From contig JAVLCC010000006.1 of assembly GCA_031580995.1 (NCBI GenBank), positions 1-64,000 of the forward strand: 64,000 nucleotides of DNA, written 5' to 3'. The notes under the pieces are model-generated. The model saw nothing but the letters and a program-made list of their open reading frames with translations, made no database searches and was not told where the DNA came from. The position numbers and the translations under genes are program-made. Of this stretch, positions 56,591 to 64,000 are shown piece by piece (the first letter of the stretch is position 1; each line of letters opens with the position of its first letter). Source of the DNA: CAJXVY01 sp031580995 (lineage in GTDB: Bacteria > Actinomycetota > Actinomycetes > Actinomycetales > Microbacteriaceae).

Positions 56591-58690
56591 GTGCAAAAAT
56601 TTAGAGAATTCATAACCGGCAAATCAACTGCCTGGGTAACACTTCTAATTGGTCTGGGGTTTGTAGGCCTGGCCTTTGGACCTCTCTCCTCAGCGGGCAA
56701 TGACACCACACCTGGCGCTGGATTACCTGATGATGCTGAATCAGTGCTCGTATCCGAATATCAAGATCAACTTCCAAGTTCTGATGGAACAGCGGTTGTG
56801 ATTCTTTATAGAACTGCAGATGGATCTGAATTCACAGAATCCCAATTGGAATGGGTTCAAGGAGAGTTTGATCCTGAGGTGATGATGCCTGCAGGTGGAG
56901 CCAATGAAAAGTTTTTGGATTACAGCTCTTTGGAAATAAACGGTGAAGCGTTTGTTCCGCTTCCAAGAATTGCTGAGGGCGGGGAAGCTGCCAGCGTCAC
57001 CGTACCGCTTGATGCAACAGATGTTTTTGATGAGACTGACGAGCGCATCAATGAGATGCGAATCATTGCAAGCCAAGGCATGCCATCAGGCTTGGAGGCA
57101 TACGTAACTGGCCCAGAGGCTTTTGTTGCAGATCTCGGAAACATTTTTGCAGGAGCGGATTTTGCAATCTTGGGAGCATCGGTTTTGGTTGTTGCCACTA
57201 TTTTGCTAATCACCTATCGCTCACCGACACTGCTCTGGGTTCCTTTATTGGTTGTGGTGGTCACTGACGCGATGGCGCAGCAGGTTGTAGTTCCAGTTGC
57301 TGATGCCTTTGGAATCACCCTGACAGCTGACAACACGGGTATTTTGGCGGTGTTGGTATTTGGTGCAGGCACGAACTACGCGTTGTTATTAATTGCACGT
57401 TATAAAGAAGAGCTTTTAGTTTTGGATAACCGCCGAGAGGCAATGCGCAATGCAGTCAAGGGTGCAGGACCTGCAATCTTGGCATCGGGTGGAACTGTTG
57501 CTGTCGCGCTCTCGTTGTTGCTGTTGGCAGAAATTGAGGGGCGCCAGGCACTTGGCCTGATTGGTGCTGTTGGAATTGTGATGGCGATGTTTGCAGGGCT
57601 AGTTATTTTGCCTGCGGCTCTGGTTGTATTCGGTAGGGGCCTGTTTTGGCCCTTCATTCCAAGAGTTGGTGGGAAAAACCCCTATGAAAACGGCATCTTT
57701 GCCAAAATCGGACGAGCCGTTGGCCGAAAGCCGGTCAGTTTCGCAGGTGTTGGAATTATCTTTTTAGCAATTTTGGCAACTGGTGGTTTGGGAACGAAGA
57801 CCGGTTTGAGCTCAACCGAGGTCTTTATTGAAAAACCCGAGGCTGTTGCAGGAATTGAGTTTCTAGGAGAGTCATTCAGTGCTGGGGCGACCAGTCCGTC
57901 TGCTGTGATTGTTGATAATCGATACGTGGAGGAAGCGACCGAGATCATTCTCGGGGTTGAAAATGTGGATGAGGTAACACCAGGGGATTCCACCAACGAG
58001 TTTTCCCAACTGAATGTGGTTTTGGACGCTGAGCCTGAGAGCGCATTGGCTTTGGACACGGTTGCAGATCTCAGAATCGCCCTAGATGAATTGCCGAATG
58101 ATGCAATCGGATTAGTCGGTGGCGATGATGCAACCGCTTTGGATGCCAGAACCTATACCGAACGCGATCAAGCACTGTTGATTCCGTTGATTCTGCTCTC
58201 GGTGTTTATCATTTTGATTATTTTGCTTAGAAACATAGTCACGCCAATTCTTTTGTTGGTTGCGGTGGTTGGAAGTTTCTTTAGTGCTTATGGTGCGAGC
58301 TGGGTTATTTTTCAAAATGTGTTTGGTTTCCCAGCACTAGATCTCAGTGTGTTTATCCTGGCGTTTTTGTTCTTGGTTGCCCTCGGTGTTGACTACAGCA
58401 TCTTCTTGGTAACTCGTGCTCAAGAAGAAGCCAGAAAGCTTGGCACCAGAGCCGGCATGCAAAAAGCGCTTGGGGCGACAGGTGGTGTCATCACCAGTGC
58501 TGGAATCTTGTTGGCTGCAGTGTTCTCGGTTTTGGGTGTATTGCCTCTTATTGCGTTAGCGCAAGTGGGAACAATCGTTGGATTGGGAGTTTTATTAGAC
58601 ACCTTGCTGGTTCGAACAGTGATTGTTCCAGCTATGGCTTATATCTTGGGAAGCAAGTTCTGGTGGCCTCGGAAAGAACTAGCCGACTAA
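56591..58690 (+). CDS. MMPL-family RND transporter
   Basis: This 699-residue membrane protein has the MMPL layout: a first helix (about 15-31), an extracellular domain (about 35-190), five helices (about 195-375), a second extracellular domain (about 395-520) and five more helices. The GAGTNYALLLIARYKEEL segment (about 258-275) and LGVDYSIFLVTRAQEEARKLGTRAG are the conserved Asp/Tyr-containing motifs of the two halves. Family members export lipids or drugs, and the substrate is unknown. The GTG start has AAGAAGG upstream. It is convergent with the GH13 gene by 12 bases. Confidence 0.9.
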   Translation: MQKFREFITGKSTAWVTLLIGLGFVGLAFGPLSSAGNDTTPGAGLPDDAESVLVSEYQDQLPSSDGTAVVILYRTADGSEFTESQLEWVQGEFDPEVMMPAGGANEKFLDYSSLEINGEAFVPLPRIAEGGEAASVTVPLDATDVFDETDERINEMRIIASQGMPSGLEAYVTGPEAFVADLGNIFAGADFAILGASVLVVATILLITYRSPTLLWVPLLVVVVTDAMAQQVVVPVADAFGITLTADNTGILAVLVFGAGTNYALLLIARYKEELLVLDNRREAMRNAVKGAGPAILASGGTVAVALSLLLLAEIEGRQALGLIGAVGIVMAMFAGLVILPAALVVFGRGLFWPFIPRVGGKNPYENGIFAKIGRAVGRKPVSFAGVGIIFLAILATGGLGTKTGLSSTEVFIEKPEAVAGIEFLGESFSAGATSPSAVIVDNRYVEEATEIILGVENVDEVTPGDSTNEFSQLNVVLDAEPESALALDTVADLRIALDELPNDAIGLVGGDDATALDARTYTERDQALLIPLILLSVFIILIILLRNIVTPILLLVAVVGSFFSAYGASWVIFQNVFGFPALDLSVFILAFLFLVALGVDYSIFLVTRAQEEARKLGTRAGMQKALGATGGVITSAGILLAAVFSVLGVLPLIALAQVGTIVGLGVLLDTLLVRTVIVPAMAYILGSKFWWPRKELAD

Positions 58691-60292
58691 CCAAACTGTT
58701 TCATTGGGCAAAATTTCATTTATTGAACCGAGAGATGAGATTAGTATCTCGCCATCAGGCATGGGCTTTGGTTCTGAATCAAAGTTATGAAAAATCTTTA
58801 CTGAGTTATTTTCAAAACCAAATACCTCCTCATCGAGCCAGTTAATTTCACCCAGTCCAAGCGCATGCTTTTTTCTCAGGAGTAGTGCTGATTGATAAAC
58901 AGCAAGTGTTTTATTGCCGTTTCTTGTGTAATCGGCATATTCATCGGGTTGCGGAAGCCAAGTCTTGGTGGCGCTTGAAAAACCAAAGTTTGGTTGATTC
59001 GCCTCCCATGGAATTGGTGCGCGGGCACCATCTCTTCCAACCCTGACTCCGTTTGTTCTAAAAAACGTTGGGTCCTGTCGGGCATGTTCGGGGATGGTCG
59101 TATTATCCGGTAACCCCAGCTCCTCACCCTGATAGAGATAGCAGTTTCCCGGAAGCGCCAGCATCACAAGAGTCGCACCCAAAGAGATCTCTCCACCAAG
59201 TTTGTTATCGGGTTGGATGTCCTCTGGGCCTATTCCATCACTTTGGGTTGGTCTTGAATAATCACTTCCAAAGCGCGAGACCGATCTAACAACATCGTGA
59301 TTATTCAGTGTCCAGGTTGATTGAGAGCCGATATCTTGGAAGGCATCCATTGATTCATCAATTGCCTCTTTGATGATTGATTCGACCCAGTGAGCGTCTA
59401 AAAATCTAAAGTTGAAGTTTTGGTGCAATTCATCGGGCCTTAGCCAGTGGGCCATTTTGCTTAGTGGCAAGACATATCCCTCGCCGCATAAAACCTTCTC
59501 TCCTGATTCATCAGCTGTTTTTCTTAGTTCTCGCATGATTTCGTGAACTTCGGGCTGAAACCACATAGGAGGATCTTGCTCACCCTCGATATAACCGCTA
59601 CCTGCCTGTTCGACATAGGGGTGATCTGGGAAACCATCGGCTTTGATAAGTGCATGAGGTTGGTCAACTCGGAAACCATCAGCACCCAGGTCAAACCAAA
59701 AGCGCATTATTTTTTGAAATTCAGCAATGACTTCTGGGTTTCGCCAGTTCAGATCTGGCTGGGAGCTATCGAATAAATGGCAATACCACTGACCAGGTTT
59801 GCCATCTGATTCAGTGACTCTGGTCCAAGCAGGGCCCCCAAACATGCTTTGCCAATTATTCGGCGGAAGCTCTCCGTTTTCACCAGCTCCATCAACAAAT
59901 AAATACCGCTCTCGGGCATCTGATCCAGGAGCTGAATTCAAGGCAAGTTGAAACCAGGGATGTTTCTCTGAGGTGTGGTTGGGGACCAAATCAAGCAATA
60001 CCTTGAGGTTTAGATCATGGGCTTTTGTGACCATGTTTGTGAAATCAGAAATCGTTCCAAATATCGGATCCACTCCGTAATGATCGCTGACGTCATAACC
60101 ACTGTCTTTTTGAGGGGATGGATAAAAAGGTGATAGCCAGATTCCATCGACTCCCAAAGAGGCTATTTCAGGAAGTTTCTGAGTGATGCCGTTCAGATCT
60201 CCATAGCCATCAGCGTTGGAGTCTTTGAAGCTTTTCGGATAGATCTGATAGATGACGGCATCCCGCCACCACTGGTTCAAAGCCTTATCCAT
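58679..60292 (-). CDS. GH13 alpha-glucosidase (second of tandem pair)
   Basis: This 537-residue cytoplasmic hydrolase cleaves alpha-glucosides such as maltose or isomaltose. It has QIYPKSFKDSNADGYGDLNG at the start, DLVPNHTSEKHPWF, the nucleophile Asp in DGFRVDQPHAL, the acid Glu in KVLCGEGYVLP and the stabilising Asp in LNNHDVVRSVSRFG. All three catalytic residues are present. QPHAL replaces the usual VAHxM after the nucleophile, which points to a specificity different from that of its tandem paralogue. The ATG overlaps that paralogue by 16 bases. It is the second gene of the unit. Confidence 0.93.
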   Translation of the reverse strand: MDKALNQWWRDAVIYQIYPKSFKDSNADGYGDLNGITQKLPEIASLGVDGIWLSPFYPSPQKDSGYDVSDHYGVDPIFGTISDFTNMVTKAHDLNLKVLLDLVPNHTSEKHPWFQLALNSAPGSDARERYLFVDGAGENGELPPNNWQSMFGGPAWTRVTESDGKPGQWYCHLFDSSQPDLNWRNPEVIAEFQKIMRFWFDLGADGFRVDQPHALIKADGFPDHPYVEQAGSGYIEGEQDPPMWFQPEVHEIMRELRKTADESGEKVLCGEGYVLPLSKMAHWLRPDELHQNFNFRFLDAHWVESIIKEAIDESMDAFQDIGSQSTWTLNNHDVVRSVSRFGSDYSRPTQSDGIGPEDIQPDNKLGGEISLGATLVMLALPGNCYLYQGEELGLPDNTTIPEHARQDPTFFRTNGVRVGRDGARAPIPWEANQPNFGFSSATKTWLPQPDEYADYTRNGNKTLAVYQSALLLRKKHALGLGEINWLDEEVFGFENNSVKIFHNFDSEPKPMPDGEILISSLGSINEILPNETVWLVG

Positions 60293-61944
60293 GCGGTTTG
60301 GTCGGTACCAAGCTTGCCACCTGCCTCTAATCCCTCCTGAGTGGAGATTAATATCTCACCAGAAGGGAGGCCAATTGGTTCAGCCATGTTTGAAACCACG
60401 GCAATACCGTTATTTTCAAAAGCAATTGAGCTTTCCGTGCAAAGTGGTTCCAACCAGTGGAAATCACCCAAGCCAAGAGATAGTTTTTTGCGAAGTTTGA
60501 GAAGTTTTTTATAAAGCTCCAGAGTTGAACCCTCAACTCCCTGCTGGACATCTCTTGCATACTCAGCAAACTTCTCTGGTTGAGGGAGCCAAGATTTCTC
60601 AGTTGTTCCAAACCCAAAGCTTGGCTTATCGTGCTCCCAAGGGATTGGCACACGACATCCATCTCTTCCAACTCTTTCGCCATTTGTTCTAAAAAATGTT
60701 GGATCTTCGCGGTATTTGTGATCCAGCGTGGTGTGTTCGGGAAGACCCAGTTCCTCACCCTGGTAGATATAAGCACCTCCAGGCAAGCCCAGCATGAAAG
60801 CTGAGGATGCGCGAGCACGCCTTAGCCCCAATTCTTCATTTGGCTGTTCATCGTCTGGGCCGATTCCGGCTCCCTGGCGAGGGATTGAGCTTGCTCCGAA
60901 TCTGGAGCTATGACGAATAACATCGTGATTTGATAAAACCCAGGTGGAGGGGGCTCCCACACCGGGGAAGGCCTCCATTGATTCTGATACAACGTTTTTG
61001 AGTGCTTTGGCATCCCAAGGGGTTTCTAAATAACCAAAGTTAAACGCTTGGTGGTATTCATCAGGCCTCACCCAGTTGGCCATTTTGCTAAGGGGCATCA
61101 CCCAAGCCTCGGCACACATCGCACGGTCTTGATATTCATCCAAGACACTTCTCCAGCGACGGTTGATTTCATGAACACCTTCTCGATTCCAAAACGGATG
61201 CTCAACCTCAGCATCCGTCATCGCTCCACCATCGGCATCGGAGTTATGTTCATCAAGATCAGGGAAGTCCAAATCCTTTTTCATGGAATGGGCGACGTCT
61301 ATTCGGAAACCATCTGCACCGCGGTCCAACCAGAAACGAAGGATGGAGTTGAACTCCTCGATTATTTCTGGGTTTTCCCAGTTCCAATCTGGCTGTGATG
61401 AATCAAATAGGTGCAGATACCACTGACCGGCTGTCCCGTCAGGCTCGGTGATCCTGGTCCATGCGGACCCTCCGAAAACACTTTGCCAATTATTTGGGGG
61501 CAACTCCCCGTTTTCACCCTTGCCATCTTTGAAGATGTAACGGTTTCTCTCGGGGGACCCGGGAGCGGATTTCAGCGCAAGCTGGAACCAGTGGTGTTCA
61601 GAGGAAGAGTGATTAGGAACCAGGTCAACTATGACCTTCAGGCCAAGTGAATGCGCTTCAGCGAGCATCTCGTCAAAGTCATCAAGTGTTCCAAACAGGG
61701 GATCGATGTCTCTGTAATCGCTTACATCATATCCCGCATCATGCTGCGGAGATTTAAAAAACGGTGAGAACCAGACTGCATCAACTCCTAGTTCAGCGAG
61801 CGCTGGCAGGCGATTTTTAATGCCATCCAGATCTCCAATTCCATCACCATTGCCATCTGCAAATGAGCGTGGGTAAACCTGGTAAATCACCGATGAGCGC
61901 CACCATTCGTGGCCTTTTTTGGGGTCGAGAGTTGAATTAGTCAC
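60277..61944 (-). CDS. GH13 alpha-glucosidase (first of tandem pair)
   Basis: This protein of about 555 residues is a GH13 glucosidase, roughly 60 percent identical to its neighbour over the first 75 residues by eye. It has QVYPRSFADGNGDGIGDLDG, DLVPNHSSSEHHWF, the nucleophile Asp in DGFRIDVAHSM, the acid Glu in AMCAEAWVMP and NHDVIRHSSRFG. GTG 61944 is chosen because TAGTAT lies six bases before it. A TTG two codons upstream is also possible. It heads a two-gene unit divergent from the sugar-binding lipoprotein, with a LacI-type palindrome between them. Confidence 0.93.
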   Translation of the reverse strand: MTNSTLDPKKGHEWWRSSVIYQVYPRSFADGNGDGIGDLDGIKNRLPALAELGVDAVWFSPFFKSPQHDAGYDVSDYRDIDPLFGTLDDFDEMLAEAHSLGLKVIVDLVPNHSSSEHHWFQLALKSAPGSPERNRYIFKDGKGENGELPPNNWQSVFGGSAWTRITEPDGTAGQWYLHLFDSSQPDWNWENPEIIEEFNSILRFWLDRGADGFRIDVAHSMKKDLDFPDLDEHNSDADGGAMTDAEVEHPFWNREGVHEINRRWRSVLDEYQDRAMCAEAWVMPLSKMANWVRPDEYHQAFNFGYLETPWDAKALKNVVSESMEAFPGVGAPSTWVLSNHDVIRHSSRFGASSIPRQGAGIGPDDEQPNEELGLRRARASSAFMLGLPGGAYIYQGEELGLPEHTTLDHKYREDPTFFRTNGERVGRDGCRVPIPWEHDKPSFGFGTTEKSWLPQPEKFAEYARDVQQGVEGSTLELYKKLLKLRKKLSLGLGDFHWLEPLCTESSIAFENNGIAVVSNMAEPIGLPSGEILISTQEGLEAGGKLGTDQTAWIRL

Positions 61945-61950
61945 CAGCAA

Positions 61951-61956
61951 ATACTA
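61951..61956 (-). promoter_or_regulatory. -10 hexamer of the GH13 unit (leaderless promoter)
   Basis: TAGTAT on the minus strand ends six bases before the GTG at 61944. No matching -35 was recognised. The LacI-type palindrome lies about 80 bases further upstream. Confidence 0.5.
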
Positions 61957-62036
61957 GGCGTTATCAGCAAGTGAATTCAGCACTTTTCAAACTTGTTATC
62001 TAAATCTAATTTTGTTTCTGATTTTTCTGATTGGGT

Positions 62037-62052
62037 CTGTAAGCGCTTACAA
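62037..62052. promoter_or_regulatory. LacI-type operator between GH13 unit and binding protein
   Basis: CTGTAAGCGCTTACAA contains the perfect 14-base palindrome TGTAAGCGCTTACA (62038-62051). It lies almost midway between the divergent GH13 and binding-protein starts. It differs at two inner positions from the lacI site (A to G and A to C, keeping the CG centre). Neither visible -10 hexamer overlaps it, so the mode of control is open. Confidence 0.75.
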
Positions 62053-62134
62053 ATCTCCTGTTGCGAGTTTCTTTTGCATTTGCTGTTTGCTTTGCACTTA
62101 TTACCGGCTCTAAGGTTGTAGCGGACAGGTTGGT

Positions 62135-63316
62135 ATGAAAAACTTATTTTCTAGCGGGGTTATAGCTTTGGCCGTAGGCGCTACCCTCACCGGTTGCCAA
62201 GCTGAGACCACCGAATCTGGTCTCCCAACTGATTTTGATTTTCAGGAAACCCAGGAACAAGCTGAACCAATAGATGTCATAAGCGTCTGGGCGCCAAGTT
62301 CTGTTGCTAGCTCTCTGACTGGGATTAGCTCCGTTTTTGAAAGTGAATACGGTGTTGAGATTCAGTTCACAGAGATTGAACTCGCTGAAATCGATTCTCG
62401 GTTACAAACTGGCAACTATCCAGATGTCTTTTTCGGCACCCATTCTTGGACAGCAGATTTGGCTGAATCCGAAGCTGTCTCAAAGCTAAGAACAGGCATC
62501 TTGGGTGACAAGATTCCAGAGCAGTTATTAGAGGCTTTTAGTTATCAGGGTGATTCTTTCGGGGTTCCCATCAGCGAACAGCATGTTGCACTGGTTTGCA
62601 ATTCAGAATTAGTTCCCGAACAACCAAGCATTGATGATCTTCAGGAGATTGGTCTGGGAGTTGGATTAGACAGTGAGCTGGGTGATCCCTATCACCTTTA
62701 TCCCTTCATGAGTTCATTTGGTTTGTCTTTGAGTGACCCTCAGAACACTGAGTTTGATTCAGACTCAGGTTATGAATATGCCTCTTGGATGTCCTCTCAA
62801 GGCTCAGAACTTTTTGACCTAAACAGTGATTACACATCTGTGTTGGAGGCTTTTAATTCAGAACAGATTGGTTGCTGGCTAACTGGACCCTGGGCAATTG
62901 CTTCAATTGAGCCCGAATTGATTGATTCCTTGGTTGTTTATCCAGTTCCTGCAGCTGGCAACGTGGATAGCTCGGCATTGGTTGATGTTGCGGGCTTTTT
63001 TGTTGCAGCCAATAGCGATGATCCGGTTTATGCAAACAGGTTGGTGTTGGAGTATTTCACCAGAAACACATCCCAGGTGGCGGTAGCAAAATCTCTCTCG
63101 GGAGTTCCTGCAGTTGAGACAGATGATGAATTATTTTCAATGTTCAGAGAAAGCGTCATCAACGCAACACCTACCCCATCATCAGAGCTGATGGATCAGC
63201 TATGGCCGTTATTGGGGGCAACACAGGCAGATTTAATAAGAAACGATATAAGCTCAGAAGAGATTTGGTCAGGGTTTGTTTCAGAGCTGAATGCTTTGAG
63301 AAGTAACCAGGATTAA
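62135..63316 (+). CDS. Sugar-binding lipoprotein of an ABC importer (MalE-like)
   Basis: This 393-residue lipoprotein has a signal peptide with lipobox LTGC (Cys21) and an acidic linker, followed by a family 1 extracellular solute-binding domain. WAPSSVASSLTGISSVFESEYGVEIQF, YPDVFFGTHSWTADLAESEAV and GPWAIASIEPELIDSLVVYPVPA match maltose and maltodextrin-binding proteins. It presumably delivers alpha-glucosides to a membrane permease. No permease or ATPase genes follow. tRNA genes do, so the importer must be encoded elsewhere. TAAGGT (62111) may be its -10. Confidence 0.88.
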   Translation: MKNLFSSGVIALAVGATLTGCQAETTESGLPTDFDFQETQEQAEPIDVISVWAPSSVASSLTGISSVFESEYGVEIQFTEIELAEIDSRLQTGNYPDVFFGTHSWTADLAESEAVSKLRTGILGDKIPEQLLEAFSYQGDSFGVPISEQHVALVCNSELVPEQPSIDDLQEIGLGVGLDSELGDPYHLYPFMSSFGLSLSDPQNTEFDSDSGYEYASWMSSQGSELFDLNSDYTSVLEAFNSEQIGCWLTGPWAIASIEPELIDSLVVYPVPAAGNVDSSALVDVAGFFVAANSDDPVYANRLVLEYFTRNTSQVAVAKSLSGVPAVETDDELFSMFRESVINATPTPSSELMDQLWPLLGATQADLIRNDISSEEIWSGFVSELNALRSNQD

Positions 63317-63366
63317 TTCAATTGCAAGACTGATTTGGATGGTGCTAATCTTTCCTAGTTGTTTTT

Positions 63367-63438
<72 letters not shown>

Positions 63439-63463
63439 CGGTCAAGTTTTTTATTGACCACGC

Positions 63464-63537
63464 GGCGGGGTAGCTCAGGTGGTTAGAGCACACGGCTCAT
63501 AATCGTGGGGTCGCGGGTTCAAGTCCCGCCCCCGCTA
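63464..63537 (+). tRNA. tRNA-Met (CAT)
   Basis: The 74-base cloverleaf has acceptor GGCGGGG paired with CCCCGCT (first pair G-U), anticodon loop CTCATAA with CAT, and T arm GCGGG/CCCGC. Discriminator A; CCA is not encoded. The anticodon stem lacks the three G-C pairs of initiator tRNA. It is therefore an elongator Met or a tRNA-Ile2 whose C34 is modified by TilS. Confidence 0.93.
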
Positions 63538-63550
63538 CTAGTCTTGAGAC

Positions 63551-63994
63551 ATGGTAAATCCAGAAATTATCGGAAAAACTTATCCAGTTACAGAACCCTA
63601 TTTAGTGGGCCGGGAGAAAATCAAAGAGTTTGCGCTTGCAACTTTTCATTCAAGTGATTCCCCAAGTGTTTCGTTGGAAGCAAGCAAAAAAGCAGGTTTT
63701 AGCGATTTAGTCGCTCCACCAACATTTGCAATTGTGTTGCAGCAGCAGTCTTTAGAAATGGTGATTGATGACCCCGAGGCAGATTTAGATTTCTCAAGGG
63801 TTGTTCATGGCGACCAGGGATTTAGTTATGAAAGACCAATTATTGCTGGCGATGAACTGACATCACAGCTAAGTGTTGAAAGTGTCAAGGAGCTTGCCGG
63901 AAATCAGATGATTGCATTTCTAACAAAGATTTTTGACACCAAAGGTGATGTCGTTGCTGAGGCAAGATCAACGCTTGTTGTTAGGGGTGGCTAA
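63551..63994 (+). CDS. MaoC-like hydroxyacyl dehydratase subunit (HadA/UPF0336 type)
   Basis: This 147-residue hot-dog-fold protein resembles the actinobacterial HadA-type subunit (UPF0336, FAS1-like dehydratase) that dehydrates beta-hydroxyacyl thioesters together with a partner. It opens NPEIIGKTYPVTEPYLVGREKIKEFA, then has LVAPPTFAIVLQQQ, VVHGDQGFSYERPIIAGDEL and an end strand RSTLVVRG, all in the family order. The catalytic hydratase Asp-His motif is expected in the partner subunit. TAGTCT lies six bases before the ATG, directly after tRNA-Met. Its stop overlaps the next ATG as TAATG. Confidence 0.85.
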   Translation: MVNPEIIGKTYPVTEPYLVGREKIKEFALATFHSSDSPSVSLEASKKAGFSDLVAPPTFAIVLQQQSLEMVIDDPEADLDFSRVVHGDQGFSYERPIIAGDELTSQLSVESVKELAGNQMIAFLTKIFDTKGDVVAEARSTLVVRGG

Positions 63995-64000
63995 TGGAAA
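63994..64000 (+). CDS. Start of the next gene, cut by the window end
   Basis: ATGGAAA follows the preceding stop in a TAATG overlap, so a coupled gene begins here. By analogy with other actinobacteria it is probably the partner MaoC-type dehydratase subunit, but only two codons are visible. Confidence 0.4.

Overview
The window looks like a compact chromosomal scaffold from a low-GC actinobacterium, most likely a small-genome member of the Microbacteriaceae from an aquatic lineage. This placement is inferred from gene content: DUF3073, DUF3180, DUF4229, a bS22-type ribosomal peptide, ClpC, System II cytochrome c maturation, the folate/pantothenate/lysS string, a FluC pair and an NlpC/P60 endopeptidase with an N-terminal coiled coil. 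GC appears to be below half by eye, coding density is very high, and many neighbouring genes overlap by 1 to 4 bases. A run of exactly 100 N (8446-8545) shows that this is a joined draft assembly.

Layout. 1-2.5 kb: a membrane-anchored DUF916-like surface protein, a ribbon-helix-helix/Doc toxin-antitoxin pair and a DoxX-like protein. 2.5-8.3 kb: purine synthesis (purC, purD, purF, purM) with a GcvH-like protein that lacks the lipoylation segment. 8.3-8.9 kb: a scaffold gap interrupting a small membrane protein and a YefM/RelE-type toxin gene. 8.9-16.3 kb: an aldehyde/alcohol oxidation region (DUF779, pirin, aldehyde dehydrogenase, LuxR-type regulator, two tandem zinc alcohol dehydrogenases) with DUF3073, a FluC pair and a stand-alone TipAS protein set in it. 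17.2-17.5 kb: tRNA-Glu, Asp and Phe. 17.7-31.4 kb: housekeeping genes (NlpC/P60, ppa, tilS-hpt-ftsH-folE-folP-folB-folK, DUF3180, DUF2520, panC, lysS, clpC). 31.4-38.8 kb: SOUL, N-acetylglutamate synthase, proC, ArsR plus 2TM protein, bS22, HAD, glutaredoxin-like, an XRE/membrane protein module and an archaeal-type AspRS. 38.8-43.3 kb: tlpA-ccdA-resB-ccsB. 43.2-52.4 kb: menaquinone synthesis (menC, B, E, A, D, F, G and a polyprenyl diphosphate synthase). 52.4-56.4 kb: ferredoxin reductase, manA, yajQ and lacI. 56.4-63.3 kb: tRNA-Tyr, an MMPL transporter, two GH13 glucosidases and a sugar-binding lipoprotein. 63.3-64 kb: tRNA-Thr, tRNA-Met and a MaoC-type dehydratase subunit.

How the genes work together. 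The men genes make menaquinone and the tlpA-ccdA-resB-ccsB genes mature c-type cytochromes, so 39-52 kb supplies the respiratory chain. The LacI regulator, the GH13 enzymes and the binding protein probably form an alpha-glucoside regulon: near-identical palindromes lie at lacI and in the divergent GH13/binding-protein region. The most striking non-coding signal is a repeated promoter layout in which a TAnnnT hexamer sits 6 or 7 bases before an ATG or GTG with no leader. More than twenty genes show it, which points to widespread leaderless mRNAs. At menC/menB two such promoters interlock on opposite strands within 17 bases.
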